Assembly: GCA_938003765.1 (NCBI GenBank)
Contig: CALKYE010000184.1
Span: 1 to 15,775, forward strand
From: an uncultured Planctomycetia bacterium
Lineage (GTDB): Bacteria; Planctomycetota; UBA1135; GCA-002686595
Direction of reading: 5' to 3'
DNA: 15,775 bases
Part shown: one piece after another, positions 1 through 7,296 of the stretch
Numbering within the stretch: position 1 is the first letter of the stretch
How the letters are laid out: each line of letters opens with the position of its first letter
Position numbers and translations under genes: made by a program
Notes under the pieces: generated by a model
The model's database searches: none
What the model was told of the DNA's origin: nothing
The model's input: the letters and a program-made list of their open reading frames with translations, nothing else

Positions 1-2612
1 GCGTGCTGCTGCGCCGTGCTTCGCTCGTGCTCACGGGCCTGCCGCCGACTCCACAAGAGGCCGATGCGTTCGCCGCTGCGCCCACGGACGAGAACTACCG
101 CCGCGCCGTGCGCGAAATGCTCGCCTCGCCGCGCGCCGCGGAGCACATGGCGAGCGCGTGGCTCGACCTCGCGCGCTACGCCGACACCTACGGCTTCCAG
201 ACCGACGCCGAGTTCTTCGCCTGGCCCTGGCGCGATTGGCTGCTCGACGCGCTCGCGAACAACATGCGCTACGACGAGTTCGTGACCGCGATCGTCGCCG
301 GCGACTTGAAGCCGAACGCGAGCGTGGCCGACCGAGTGGCGACGGGCTTCAACCGCTTGCACCGCATGACGGAGGAAGGCGGCTCCACGGCCGAGGAGTT
401 CCGCCAAGAGGCCATCGCCGATCGCGTGAGCACGTTCGGGACCACGTTCCTGGGCCTGACGGTCGAGTGCGCGCGCTGCCACGACCACAAGTACGACCCC
501 CTGCCGACGCGCGAGTTCTACGCGCTCGGCGCGATGTTCGGCGCGCTGGATGAGAACGGGCTCAAACCGTACTCGCTGCACGTGAGCGCGCCGCCGCCCT
601 ACGTGCGGCTGTCGAACGCGGAGCAGGATGCGCGCACTGCGGAGTTGCAGTCGTTGGTCGAGCGCGCGGAGGTTGAGCTGGCCGTGCGGACAGCGCGGGC
701 GAGGGAGCAGGTCGGGCTCCACCGAAGCGTTTCCCGCTCGAAATTGTCCGAGCCGGTCGCTGACTATCCATTCGAACAGATGGAGAACGGCCTGACGCCC
801 AATCGGGCTCTGGACGGCAAGCCCGCGAGCACCGATCGTCATCGACCCGATCAGTTGGGCGCGGTTGCGCTCGCCGATGGCCGCATCGGACGCGCGCTGA
901 GCTTCGACGGCGACGGCGGCGTGTGGCTCGACGGGCTGTCGAACTTCGGCCGCTTCGACGAGGCCAGCATCGCCGTGTGGATCCGGCCCGGTGAGCGCAA
1001 CGCGCGCGCGGCGATCGCGCACGCCGCGGGGTTCTACACGCAGGACGCAGACGCGTCGGGTCTGGAGCTCGAGCTCGAAGGCGGTCGCGTGCGTTGGAGC
1101 GCGATCCACTTGTGGCCCGCGTCGGCGGCGAGCGTGCGCACACGCGCCGAACTGCCCGTTGGCGAATGGACGCACCTGGTCGTGACCTACGACGGCTCCT
1201 CGAGCGCCGCGGGCCTGCGCGTGTACGTCAACGGCCAGCTGGCGGAGCTCGAAGTCGTGCGCGACACGCTCGACGGGCCGCTGGCGACGCACACGCTCGA
1301 GGTCGGCTCGCGTTCGCGTGGCAGCGGCTTTCGCAACGGACAGCTCGACGAGCTGCGCGTCTGGCGCACGGCGATGACAGCGCGCGAAGTGCGGCAGTTG
1401 GCGTGCGCCGACGGCGCCGACACGCCCTGTGATGGGAGCGCGTTCGAGTTCGGCGAACACCTTGTCGAACGCGTTGACGAAGGCGTGAGCGAAGCTCGCC
1501 AAGCTCTGCGCGAAGCCCAACGCGCGCTCGCCGCGCACCTCGACGCGATTCCGACCTTCGTGTGCATGCAGGACTCCTCCCACGCTCGACCGACCTACGT
1601 GCTCACGCGCGGCGCCTACGACCAGCCCGACCTCGCGCAGCCCGTCGAGCCCGGCGCGCTCGAGTCCGTGCTGCCGTTCGACGCGGATCTCCCGCGCAAT
1701 CGCCTGGGCCTCGCGCGCTGGCTGCTCGACCCGCGCCATCCGCTGACGGCGCGCGTCGCTGTGAATCGCCTCTGGGCGCAGGTCTTCGGCCGCGGTTTGG
1801 TCGAGACGAACGAGAACTTCGGCGTGCAGGGCGCCAGCCCAAGCCACGCCGCTCTGCTCGACGCGCTCGCGCACGACTTCGCGAACGGCGAGCACGCCTG
1901 GGACGTGCGCCACCTGCTCGGGCGCTTCGTCACGAGCGCCACGTTCCGCCAGAGCTCGGCGACAAGCGCTCGCAAGCGCGAACTCGACCCCGACAACGCT
2001 TTGCTGTCGCGCGGCCCGTCGATGCGCATGAGCGCGGAGATGCTGCGCGACTGCGCGCTGGCGGTGTCCGGTCTGCTCATCGAGAAGCTCGGCGGCCCGT
2101 CGGTGAGGCCCTGGCAGCCCGAGGGACTGTGGGCGCAGGCCGGCCAAGGCGGCGAGTACAAGCCCGACAGCGGCGACAATGCGCACCGCCGCAGTCTCTA
2201 CACCTTCCGCAAGCGCACCGTGCCGCCCCCGAACCTCGAGGCCTTCGACGCGGGCTCGCGCGAGAGCTGCCAGCCGCGGCGCGGCGCGACGAACACGCCG
2301 CTGCAGTCGCTGGTCCTGTTCAACGATCCCACGTTCGTCGAGTGCGCGCGCGAGCTGGCGACGCGCTGCGCAAGCGAGGTGAGCACGCTCGAGCAGCGCA
2401 TCGAGCGCGCGTTCCGACGCGTCTGCACGCGCGCTCCGACGGTCGAAGAGCGAGCGGCGCTCGGCGAGCTCGCGGCTCACGCGATCGAACGCTATCGCGC
2501 GGCGCCGCAAGACGCGCAGGCCTTGTGCGGCGCGGACGACGCCGAGCTGGCGGCGCTCACGCTGGTGTGCTTGACGATCTTCTCGAGTGATGGAGCGCTG
2601 GTGGTGCGATGA
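1..2612 (+). CDS. PSD1-type protein (DUF1549 - LamG-like - DUF1553), 5' truncated
   Basis: This is the C-terminal 869 residues of a planctomycete PSD1-family protein; the first whole codon is at base 3 and the frame is open to the window edge, so the true start, and probably an N-terminal cytochrome-c-like domain, lie outside. DUF1549 covers about residues 1-180: LTGLPPTP near the start, WLDLARYAD at 53-61, and a CARCH motif (C156, C159, H160) that resembles a haem-binding CxxCH. A LamG/concanavalin-like beta sandwich (about 253-468, with LRVYVNGQ and LDELRVW) is inserted before DUF1553 (about 560-850, with NRLWAQVFGRGLVET and the late RRGATNTPLQSL). The family is large, extracytoplasmic and biochemically obscure; links to polysaccharide breakdown are inferred from genome context. 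The stop overlaps the next start (ATGA), so the two genes are probably translationally coupled. Family assignment is firm; function is unknown. Confidence 0.93.
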   Translation, partial: VLLRRASLVLTGLPPTPQEADAFAAAPTDENYRRAVREMLASPRAAEHMASAWLDLARYADTYGFQTDAEFFAWPWRDWLLDALANNMRYDEFVTAIVAGDLKPNASVADRVATGFNRLHRMTEEGGSTAEEFRQEAIADRVSTFGTTFLGLTVECARCHDHKYDPLPTREFYALGAMFGALDENGLKPYSLHVSAPPPYVRLSNAEQDARTAELQSLVERAEVELAVRTARAREQVGLHRSVSRSKLSEPVADYPFEQMENGLTPNRALDGKPASTDRHRPDQLGAVALADGRIGRALSFDGDGGVWLDGLSNFGRFDEASIAVWIRPGERNARAAIAHAAGFYTQDADASGLELELEGGRVRWSAIHLWPASAASVRTRAELPVGEWTHLVVTYDGSSSAAGLRVYVNGQLAELEVVRDTLDGPLATHTLEVGSRSRGSGFRNGQLDELRVWRTAMTAREVRQLACADGADTPCDGSAFEFGEHLVERVDEGVSEARQALREAQRALAAHLDAIPTFVCMQDSSHARPTYVLTRGAYDQPDLAQPVEPGALESVLPFDADLPRNRLGLARWLLDPRHPLTARVAVNRLWAQVFGRGLVETNENFGVQGASPSHAALLDALAHDFANGEHAWDVRHLLGRFVTSATFRQSSATSARKRELDPDNALLSRGPSMRMSAEMLRDCALAVSGLLIEKLGGPSVRPWQPEGLWAQAGQGGEYKPDSGDNAHRRSLYTFRKRTVPPPNLEAFDAGSRESCQPRRGATNTPLQSLVLFNDPTFVECARELATRCASEVSTLEQRIERAFRRVCTRAPTVEERAALGELAAHAIERYRAAPQDAQALCGADDAELAALTLVCLTIFSSDGALVVR

Positions 2613-4021
2613 ACCCGCTCGGATTCGATCGACGCACCCTGTTGCGCGGCGCGGGCCTGGGACTGGGCTCGCTCGCCTTCGGCGAACTCCTTCGCGCCGA
2701 TGGTCAAGCTGCGTCGCTGCGCACGCCGCACTTCGCGCCCAAAGCCAAGCGCATCATCTACCTGTTCCAGGCCGGCGGGCCGTCGCCGTTCGAAACGCTC
2801 GACCCCAAGCCGAAGCTGCGCGAGCTGCACGGACAGCCGCTGCCCGACAGCGTGCGCGGCGGGCAGCGCTTGACCGGCATGAGCGGCAACCAGGCCGTGC
2901 TGCCGCTCGCGGGCTCGTTCGTCGACTTTGCGCGCCACGGCCAGTCGGGCCTCGAGTTCTCGAGCCTGCTCCCGCACACCGCCGCGATCGCGGACCGCCT
3001 GTGCGTGCTGCGCGCCGTGCACACCGAAGCGATCAACCACGATCCGGCGATCACGTTCTTCTGCTCGGGCTTCCAGATCGCGGGCCGGCCCTCGATGGGC
3101 GCCTGGCTCAGCTACGGGCTGGGCTCGATGAACTCCGACCTGCCCACGTTCGTCGTGCTCGTGTCGAAGGACGCGTCGCGCGATCAGCCGCTCTACTCGC
3201 GCTTGTGGGGTTCGGGCTTCCTGCCGAGCGAACACCAGGGCGTGCAACTGCGCGCGGGCGCCGAGCCAGTGCTGTTCCTGTCCAATCCCGCCGGAGTCGC
3301 GGCGCGTGATCGGCGCGCGATGCTCGACGCGCTCGCGCGGATGTCGAGCGAAGCGCGCGACCGCGAGGGCGATCCGCAGATCGACGCGCGCGTCGCGCAG
3401 GCCGAGCTCGCCTTCCGCATGCAGACCAGCGTGCCCGAGGCGACGCGCGTCTCGGGCGAGAGCGACGCCACGTTCGAGCGCTATGGCCCGGCCTCACGCG
3501 ACCCCGGCACGTTCGCCGCGAACTGTCTGCTCGCGCGGCGGCTGGTCGAGCGCGGAGTGCGCTTCGTGCAGCTCTTCCATCAGGGCTGGGATCAGCACGG
3601 CAACTTGCCCGCGGGCATCGCGCAGCAGTGTCGTCAGACCGATCAAGCCTCCGCAGCGCTCGTCACCGATCTCGCCGAGCGCGGCTTGCTCGAGGACACG
3701 CTGGTCGTGTGGGGCGGCGAGTTCGGGCGCACTGCGTATTGCCAGGGCGCGATGAGCGCGGACAACTACGGCCGCGATCACCACCCGCGCTGTTTCAGCC
3801 TGTGGCTCGCAGGCGGCGGCGTTCGCGCTGGGCACGTGCACGGCGCCACCGACGAGTTCGGCTACAACGTCGTCAGCGGCGGCGTGCATGTGCACGACCT
3901 CCACGCGACGCTGCTGCACCTGCTCGGCCTCGACCACGAGCGCCTGACCTGGTTCTACCAGGGCCGCCACTTCCGCCTCACCGACGTGGCGGGCCGCGTG
4001 GTGCGCGAGATCCTGGCCTGA
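2609..4021 (+). CDS. DUF1501 family protein with Tat signal
   Basis: This 470-residue protein belongs to DUF1501, a sulfatase/alkaline-phosphatase-like fold family that is the usual partner of PSD1 proteins in planctomycetes. The N-terminus carries a twin-arginine signal: DRRTLLRGAG (residues 7-16) followed by a hydrophobic stretch, so a folded and possibly metal-loaded protein is likely exported by Tat. Family landmarks include AGGPSPFETLDPKP (about 55-68), a His-containing HQGWDQHGN segment, and the C-terminal VVWGGEFGRTA followed by a His-rich DHHP. The ATG lies inside the upstream stop (ATGA overlap), which fixes the start and implies coupled expression. The stop is only ten bases from the stop of the convergent TIR gene. 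The substrate is unknown; phosphatase or sulfatase activity is an inference from fold only. Confidence 0.93.
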   Translation: MNPLGFDRRTLLRGAGLGLGSLAFGELLRADGQAASLRTPHFAPKAKRIIYLFQAGGPSPFETLDPKPKLRELHGQPLPDSVRGGQRLTGMSGNQAVLPLAGSFVDFARHGQSGLEFSSLLPHTAAIADRLCVLRAVHTEAINHDPAITFFCSGFQIAGRPSMGAWLSYGLGSMNSDLPTFVVLVSKDASRDQPLYSRLWGSGFLPSEHQGVQLRAGAEPVLFLSNPAGVAARDRRAMLDALARMSSEARDREGDPQIDARVAQAELAFRMQTSVPEATRVSGESDATFERYGPASRDPGTFAANCLLARRLVERGVRFVQLFHQGWDQHGNLPAGIAQQCRQTDQASAALVTDLAERGLLEDTLVVWGGEFGRTAYCQGAMSADNYGRDHHPRCFSLWLAGGGVRAGHVHGATDEFGYNVVSGGVHVHDLHATLLHLLGLDHERLTWFYQGRHFRLTDVAGRVVREILA

Positions 4022-4031
4022 CCGCGAGCGC

Positions 4032-4874
4032 TCAGCGCGTGGGATCGAGTTCGCGCGCGCCGTCGCGGCCGAGGAGTTCGAGCACTCGAGCGGCCAGTTG
4101 CGACGGGGAGGCGAGCACGTCGCTCGCGCCGCGGCGGATCAGGCCGTCGCGGAACGCAGCGGCGGCCTTGGCGCTCGTGTAGACGATCACGGGCGGGCAG
4201 TCGCTGCGCGCGTGCAGCTCTTGGAGCAGGTCGATGCCGGCCGACTCCGAGACGTCCGATGAACTCAGACGGCCCAGGTCCGTGAGGATCAACTCGTAGC
4301 GTTCGAGCTCGATCTGCTCGAGCGCCTCGGCGCTCGAGACGACGTTGTCGAACACGACGCCGTGCTGGCGCAGCATGCGCCGCTCGCGTTCGTTGCCTGC
4401 CGGGTTGTCGTCGACCCACAGCACGCGCGCTGCCCGCCGCGGCGCGCCCCCGAGTTCGGGAACGCGCGCGACGCAGGCGTCGATGTCGCTGGCGAGCGAT
4501 GCCGAGCGCAAGGGCAGCGCGTTGCGAGCCATGGACCAGCGCAAGTGCGCGGGGAGCTGATCGTCCGACGGCAGCTTCGCGCCATCGAACAGCACCGGCG
4601 CGACCGGAACGCGGTGGAAGTTCGCGCGGCGCCACTCGAAGGCGATGACGTTGCCCGGCTCGGCGAGGCGCGCGAAGTCGAACCTGGGTCCGATCAGCGC
4701 GAGCAGCAGCTCGGAACGCTCGATCTCGCTCGCGATCCGCTCGCGGTAGGCCTCGCCTATCGCGATCGAACCCGTGTCGACGAACGGCTCGTGTCCGCCC
4801 AACCGCAGCGCGTAGTGCAGCGCGTGCGCCAGCACGAGCGTGTCCGCGCGTTGGTAGGAGACGAAGACCTTCAC
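4032..4874 (-). CDS. TIR domain - response regulator receiver fusion protein
   Basis: This 280-residue protein starts with a bacterial TIR_2-type domain (residues 1-135): VKVFVSYQRADT, the GEAYRERIASEIERS helix, LIGPRF, and NVIAFEW, where E80 sits where TIR NADases carry their catalytic glutamate. A receiver-like domain follows (149-270): VLWVDDN with acidic residues D155/D156, ILTDL with D199 at the phospho-acceptor position, and VYTSA with T233. The normally conserved lysine of the KP motif appears to be S256 (ASPSQL), so classical phospho-signalling may be altered. The GTG start overlaps the yaeQ stop as GTGA, and the family motif begins at once; an upstream extension of the frame would lie inside yaeQ and is rejected. 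TIR domains can hydrolyse NAD+ or act as scaffolds. I see no transmembrane segment, kinase or DNA-binding domain. Domain calls are solid; the role is unknown. Confidence 0.88.
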   Translation of the reverse strand: MKVFVSYQRADTLVLAHALHYALRLGGHEPFVDTGSIAIGEAYRERIASEIERSELLLALIGPRFDFARLAEPGNVIAFEWRRANFHRVPVAPVLFDGAKLPSDDQLPAHLRWSMARNALPLRSASLASDIDACVARVPELGGAPRRAARVLWVDDNPAGNERERRMLRQHGVVFDNVVSSAEALEQIELERYELILTDLGRLSSSDVSESAGIDLLQELHARSDCPPVIVYTSAKAAAAFRDGLIRRGASDVLASPSQLAARVLELLGRDGARELDPTR

Positions 4875-5425
4875 GGCGCGCCGTCGAACAGTGGCTGCGC
4901 GTCGAGCGGCGTGTCGATGCTCGCGCCGCCGACGGTGATGTAGAGGTGCCCGTCGTTGCGCGCGACGTGCCAGCTCGAGGTGCGCTCCACGTGCGGCTCG
5001 AGCGCGCGCAGGAACGGCGCGGGGAAGCACGTGACGAGGATGCGCTCGGCGCGGTGGATGCGCTCGCCCGCCAGCGACGTGCGCAGCAGCTCGAGCCGTC
5101 GGTCCGTGTACAGCGCCACGCGCGCCGTCGCCTTCGAGGCGCGGTGCAGACGCTCCGCCGACGGCGCGCCGACTTCGATCCACGCCGTGCGTTCGCCGGT
5201 GAGGTCGTGGATCGAGACGGCCGGCTCCTCGACCGAGCTGATGCCGCCCTTGGAGAACGTGATGCCGGGCGCGTACTCCAGGCAGTACGCGAGCACGCGG
5301 ACGATGAGGAACGCGGCGCTCTCGGACGGATGGCGTGCGACGCGCAGCTCGAGCGACTCGTAGACGCCGCGGTCGCCGTCGGCCAGCTCGAGCTGGAAGC
5401 GATGAACGGTGCCGGCGAGCGCCAT
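4871..5425 (-). CDS. yaeQ: YaeQ family protein
   Basis: The 184-residue product matches the small YaeQ family along its whole length (E. coli YaeQ is about 181 residues). Recognisable features are the start MALAGTVHRFQLELADGDRG, the RHPSES motif, VRVLAYCLEYA, the FSKGG segment, the EEPA box, and TAWIEVGAPSAERLHRAS followed by a VALYT strand. YaeQ proteins have been classed by structure with the PD-(D/E)XK nuclease-like fold; the D..G....WIE.G stretch is the corresponding core here. Biochemical activity is not established in the family. The ATG at 5425-5423 lies seven bases after the yebC stop, and the gene ends in a GTGA overlap with the TIR-receiver gene, so it is the middle gene of a tight three-gene unit. 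No Shine-Dalgarno is visible. Confidence 0.92.
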   Translation of the reverse strand: MALAGTVHRFQLELADGDRGVYESLELRVARHPSESAAFLIVRVLAYCLEYAPGITFSKGGISSVEEPAVSIHDLTGERTAWIEVGAPSAERLHRASKATARVALYTDRRLELLRTSLAGERIHRAERILVTCFPAPFLRALEPHVERTSSWHVARNDGHLYITVGGASIDTPLDAQPLFDGAP

Positions 5426-5432
5426 GCGACGC

Positions 5433-6143
5433 TCAGCCGATCGCCGTGTAGATGCGGTGGCAGTCGTCGTGGTCGTCGACGGTCTCGAGGAACTCCTCGA
5501 GCGCGGCCTGGTCCTCGGCGGAGAGCGTCATCTTCTCCTTGGGTCGATAGCCCATCTCCGACTGCGTCACCGACCAGCCGGCCGCTCGCAGCGCCTTGGT
5601 CACCGCGTCGAGGTCCGCCGTCTCGGTGTAGAAGCGCGCGCCCGAGACGTCGTCGCTCGCGTCGAGCAGCGGCTCGACGTCTTGCGCGCCCGCTTCGATG
5701 GCGGCCGTCTCGAGGTCCATGCTCGGCGTGTCGTGCGTCGCCTCGATGATCCCCAGGTGGTCGAAGAAGAACATCACCTTCGCGCCGAACTGCCCGTCGC
5801 GGAACAACGAGCGCATGTCGGGCGCGGTGCGGTTGCGGTTGTCGGTGAGGCACTCGACGATCACCGGCACCTTCTGCGGCGTCATGGCCTCGAAGGTCAC
5901 CAGCTCGATCACCGCGGAATCGCCGCCGGCGCCGCTGCCCTTCTTGATCGCGCGCGTGATCACGTCGTTGGAGACCGACTGCTTGCGCGCGGCCTCGATC
6001 GCGACTTCCAGGCGCGCGTTCAGCGCCGGGTCGGGCGCGCCCATCTTGGCCGCCACGGTGATTTCGCGCACGAGCTTGGTCGTGATCTTGGCGCGCTTGT
6101 TGGCGTTGATCTCACGCTTCTTCTGCAGCCACTGTCGTCCCAT
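5433..6143 (-). CDS. yebC: YebC/TACO1 family protein (YeeN-like short form)
   Basis: The 236-residue protein belongs to the YebC/PmpR/TACO1 family. Diagnostic segments are TKLVREITVAAKMGAPDP, NARLEVAIEAARK, ITRAIKKGSG, VECLTDNRNRTAPDMRSLF, and a C-terminal acidic run before HRIYTAIG. The family's usual start (MAGHSKWANIKHRK) is replaced by MGRQWLQKKREINANK, closer to the YeeN branch, and the mid-protein glycine-rich loop is shorter than usual. YebC proteins were first described as DNA-binding regulators; later work, like that on mitochondrial TACO1, points to a role in translation. The ATG at 6143 is chosen because homology begins there and a -10 element ends exactly six bases upstream, implying a leaderless transcript; a longer open frame upstream has no family similarity. 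It heads the yebC-yaeQ-TIR-receiver unit. Confidence 0.93.
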   Translation of the reverse strand: MGRQWLQKKREINANKRAKITTKLVREITVAAKMGAPDPALNARLEVAIEAARKQSVSNDVITRAIKKGSGAGGDSAVIELVTFEAMTPQKVPVIVECLTDNRNRTAPDMRSLFRDGQFGAKVMFFFDHLGIIEATHDTPSMDLETAAIEAGAQDVEPLLDASDDVSGARFYTETADLDAVTKALRAAGWSVTQSEMGYRPKEKMTLSAEDQAALEEFLETVDDHDDCHRIYTAIG

Positions 6144-6149
6144 GGCCGC

Positions 6150-6155
6150 AGGATA
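6150..6155 (-). promoter_or_regulatory. -10 element of yebC operon (TATCCT), leaderless spacing
   Basis: On the minus strand the order is CCGCT, TATCCT, six bases, ATG. If transcription starts seven bases after the hexamer, as is typical, the A of the ATG is +1. A TGTCGC about 17 bases upstream is at best a weak -35. No Shine-Dalgarno could fit. Confidence 0.55.
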
Positions 6156-6253
6156 AGCGGGCCCGCGACGCGGCGACAGGCCGCGCTCGGCTGGGAGCCC
6201 GTTGAAGAACTCATTCGGCGCACTTCCGCGCCCAAGCGCGCCGCTGCGGCGTC

Positions 6254-6300
6254 GGAGGATCCGCGGCGAATCCATTTGGATTCGCCTGTGGTTCTCCTCC
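6254..6300. repeat. Large inverted repeat between reductase and yebC
   Basis: A perfect palindromic core (arms GGCGAATCCA and TGGATTCGCC at 6265-6274 and 6277-6286, two-base centre) is flanked by a second pair of complementary blocks: CCGC/GTGG (with one G-U) and GGAGGA/TCCTCC (6254-6259 and 6295-6300). Together these can fold into a stem of about 20 pairs. It sits downstream of the reductase stop and about 100 bases upstream of the yebC -10. There is no T-run after it on either strand, so a rho-independent terminator is possible but not typical; a symmetric operator is the alternative. The rest of the 212-base gap (6144-6355) shows only the yebC -10. Confidence 0.6.
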
Positions 6301-6355
6301 TTGCTGCGACGCACCTGGGTCGGAATCGCCCTCGAAGCACTTCCTCAACGGACTC

Positions 6356-7216
6356 TCAGAGCGCGTCGTCGCCGAACGAGTCGAGCATCACGTCGAGCGC
6401 GCCGCGCGCATCGCGGTGGGGGCCCGCGAAGCCCCGTGCTCGCAACTCCCGCAGGACGTTGTCGAGCGTTCGCGCGTAGCCGCAGGCCATGGCGAACACG
6501 CGCTGCGCGTCGAGCGGATGGCCGAGCGCCTGTTCGAGCGGCGAATCCGCGCGACTGCAGTCGGCGAGCAGCGCCTCGACGCGACCGCACGCGCCGCGCC
6601 AGCCCGCGTTGCGCTCGTGCGATGGCCGGCTGACGGTGGGCAGGTAGCACAGGCGCCAGGGGCGGCCCGCGGAATCGTGCGTCGCCCGTGCGAGCTCCTC
6701 GAAGCGCGCGCGGAAGCCGAGTTCGTCGCAGTAGCTCACTCCGTGGCACAGCACGACGCGCGCGGGCGCGCCTTCGCTCCACAGCTCTTCGATCTGCGCG
6801 GCGAACGGCGCGAGCCCTGTGCCACCGGCCAGCAGCAACAGCGAACGCGGCGCGGGCTCGGCGCGCCACGAATCGAGCGTGAAGCGGCCCCGCGGCGGAC
6901 CCAGGGCGACGCGATCGCCGGGCGCGAGTTTCCACAGGAGACTCGTCAAGCGTCCCGGGCGCGGCTTGTGAACCCGCCGCACGTAGAGCGACACGAGCGG
7001 ATCGCGCGGCGCCGACGCGATGGTGTAGGGGCGCGCGACGAACTCGCCGGCGCGCTCGGGATCGGGCAGCGTGAGCTGCGTCCACTGGCCGGCGCGGAAC
7101 ACGAGCGGCGTGCTCGGCTCGAAGCGGAACACCGCGAGATCGCCGGTGAGGTCGCGGCGCTCGACGAGTCGTGCGCCGACCGAGCGCAAGTCGTCGGAGT
7201 CGGCCTTGATGACCAC
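6356..7216 (-). CDS. Ferredoxin/flavodoxin-NADP(+) reductase-like flavoprotein
   Basis: The 286-residue product is a single-domain-pair FAD/NAD(P) oxidoreductase of the ferredoxin-NADP reductase superfamily. The FAD barrel covers about residues 10-115, with RAGQWTQLTLP and the FAD-binding RPYTIAS at 62-68. The NAD(P) domain follows, with LLLAGGTGLAPF (127-138) and a Cys-Gly motif (MACGYARTLDNV, 243-254) where family members bind the nicotinamide. It most resembles bacterial Fpr proteins in layout but is some 30 residues longer and lacks an aromatic C-terminus, ending in FGDDAL. No iron-sulfur domain is fused, so its electron partner (ferredoxin or flavodoxin) is unidentified. GTG is the chosen start: homology begins soon after and a TACGCT box ends six bases upstream. 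The gene is divergent from nagB across 80 bases. Confidence 0.87.
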   Translation of the reverse strand: MVIKADSDDLRSVGARLVERRDLTGDLAVFRFEPSTPLVFRAGQWTQLTLPDPERAGEFVARPYTIASAPRDPLVSLYVRRVHKPRPGRLTSLLWKLAPGDRVALGPPRGRFTLDSWRAEPAPRSLLLLAGGTGLAPFAAQIEELWSEGAPARVVLCHGVSYCDELGFRARFEELARATHDSAGRPWRLCYLPTVSRPSHERNAGWRGACGRVEALLADCSRADSPLEQALGHPLDAQRVFAMACGYARTLDNVLRELRARGFAGPHRDARGALDVMLDSFGDDAL

Positions 7217-7222
7217 GGGGCG

Positions 7223-7228
7223 AGCGTA
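7223..7228 (-). promoter_or_regulatory. -10 element of reductase gene (TACGCT), leaderless spacing
   Basis: Read on the minus strand: GACTACGCT, then CGCCCC, then GTG. The six-base spacing places the GTG at the expected +1, the same geometry as at yebC and namZ. No convincing -35 is seen. Confidence 0.5.
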
Positions 7229-7268
7229 GTCGTGCGGCGCCGTCGATGAACTGGGCCGAAGGGCCCGC

Positions 7269-7274
7269 TACTCT
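7269..7274 (+). promoter_or_regulatory. -10 element of nagB (TACTCT)
   Basis: CCGCTACTCT precedes the nagB ATG by 22 bases, predicting a leader of about 16 bases with no Shine-Dalgarno. The CGCTANNCT context recurs before the AGE-family and secreted-protein genes. No clear -35 is visible. Confidence 0.45.
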
Positions 7275-7296
7275 CTGCGCCCCTGCGAACCGCGCG

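Noticed and set aside
4028..4038. GCGCT/AGCGC inverted repeat in the gap between the convergent DUF1501 and TIR genes
   Set aside because: The centre is one base and the usable stem only about three pairs; no T-run. Too weak to call a terminator.
4875..5183. N-terminal extension of the TIR-receiver frame by 103 codons
   Set aside because: The extension overlaps yaeQ out of frame, is Arg/Ala-rich and has no similarity; the GTG at 4874 fits the start of the TIR fold and the GTGA overlap.
3955..5853. Long minus-strand open frame (632 codons) across the TIR, yaeQ and part of yebC genes
   Set aside because: It is out of frame with three genes of recognised families, is Arg/Ala/Pro-rich with no domain similarity, and is the kind of shadow frame expected in very GC-rich DNA.
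6144..6314. 57-codon upstream extension of yebC
   Set aside because: It runs through the promoter and the palindrome and has no family similarity.
7246..7296. In-frame upstream ATG for nagB, adding 17 residues
   Set aside because: It lies upstream of the predicted -10 and the extra residues do not resemble NagB; the ATG at 7297 leads straight into the family's N-terminal strand.
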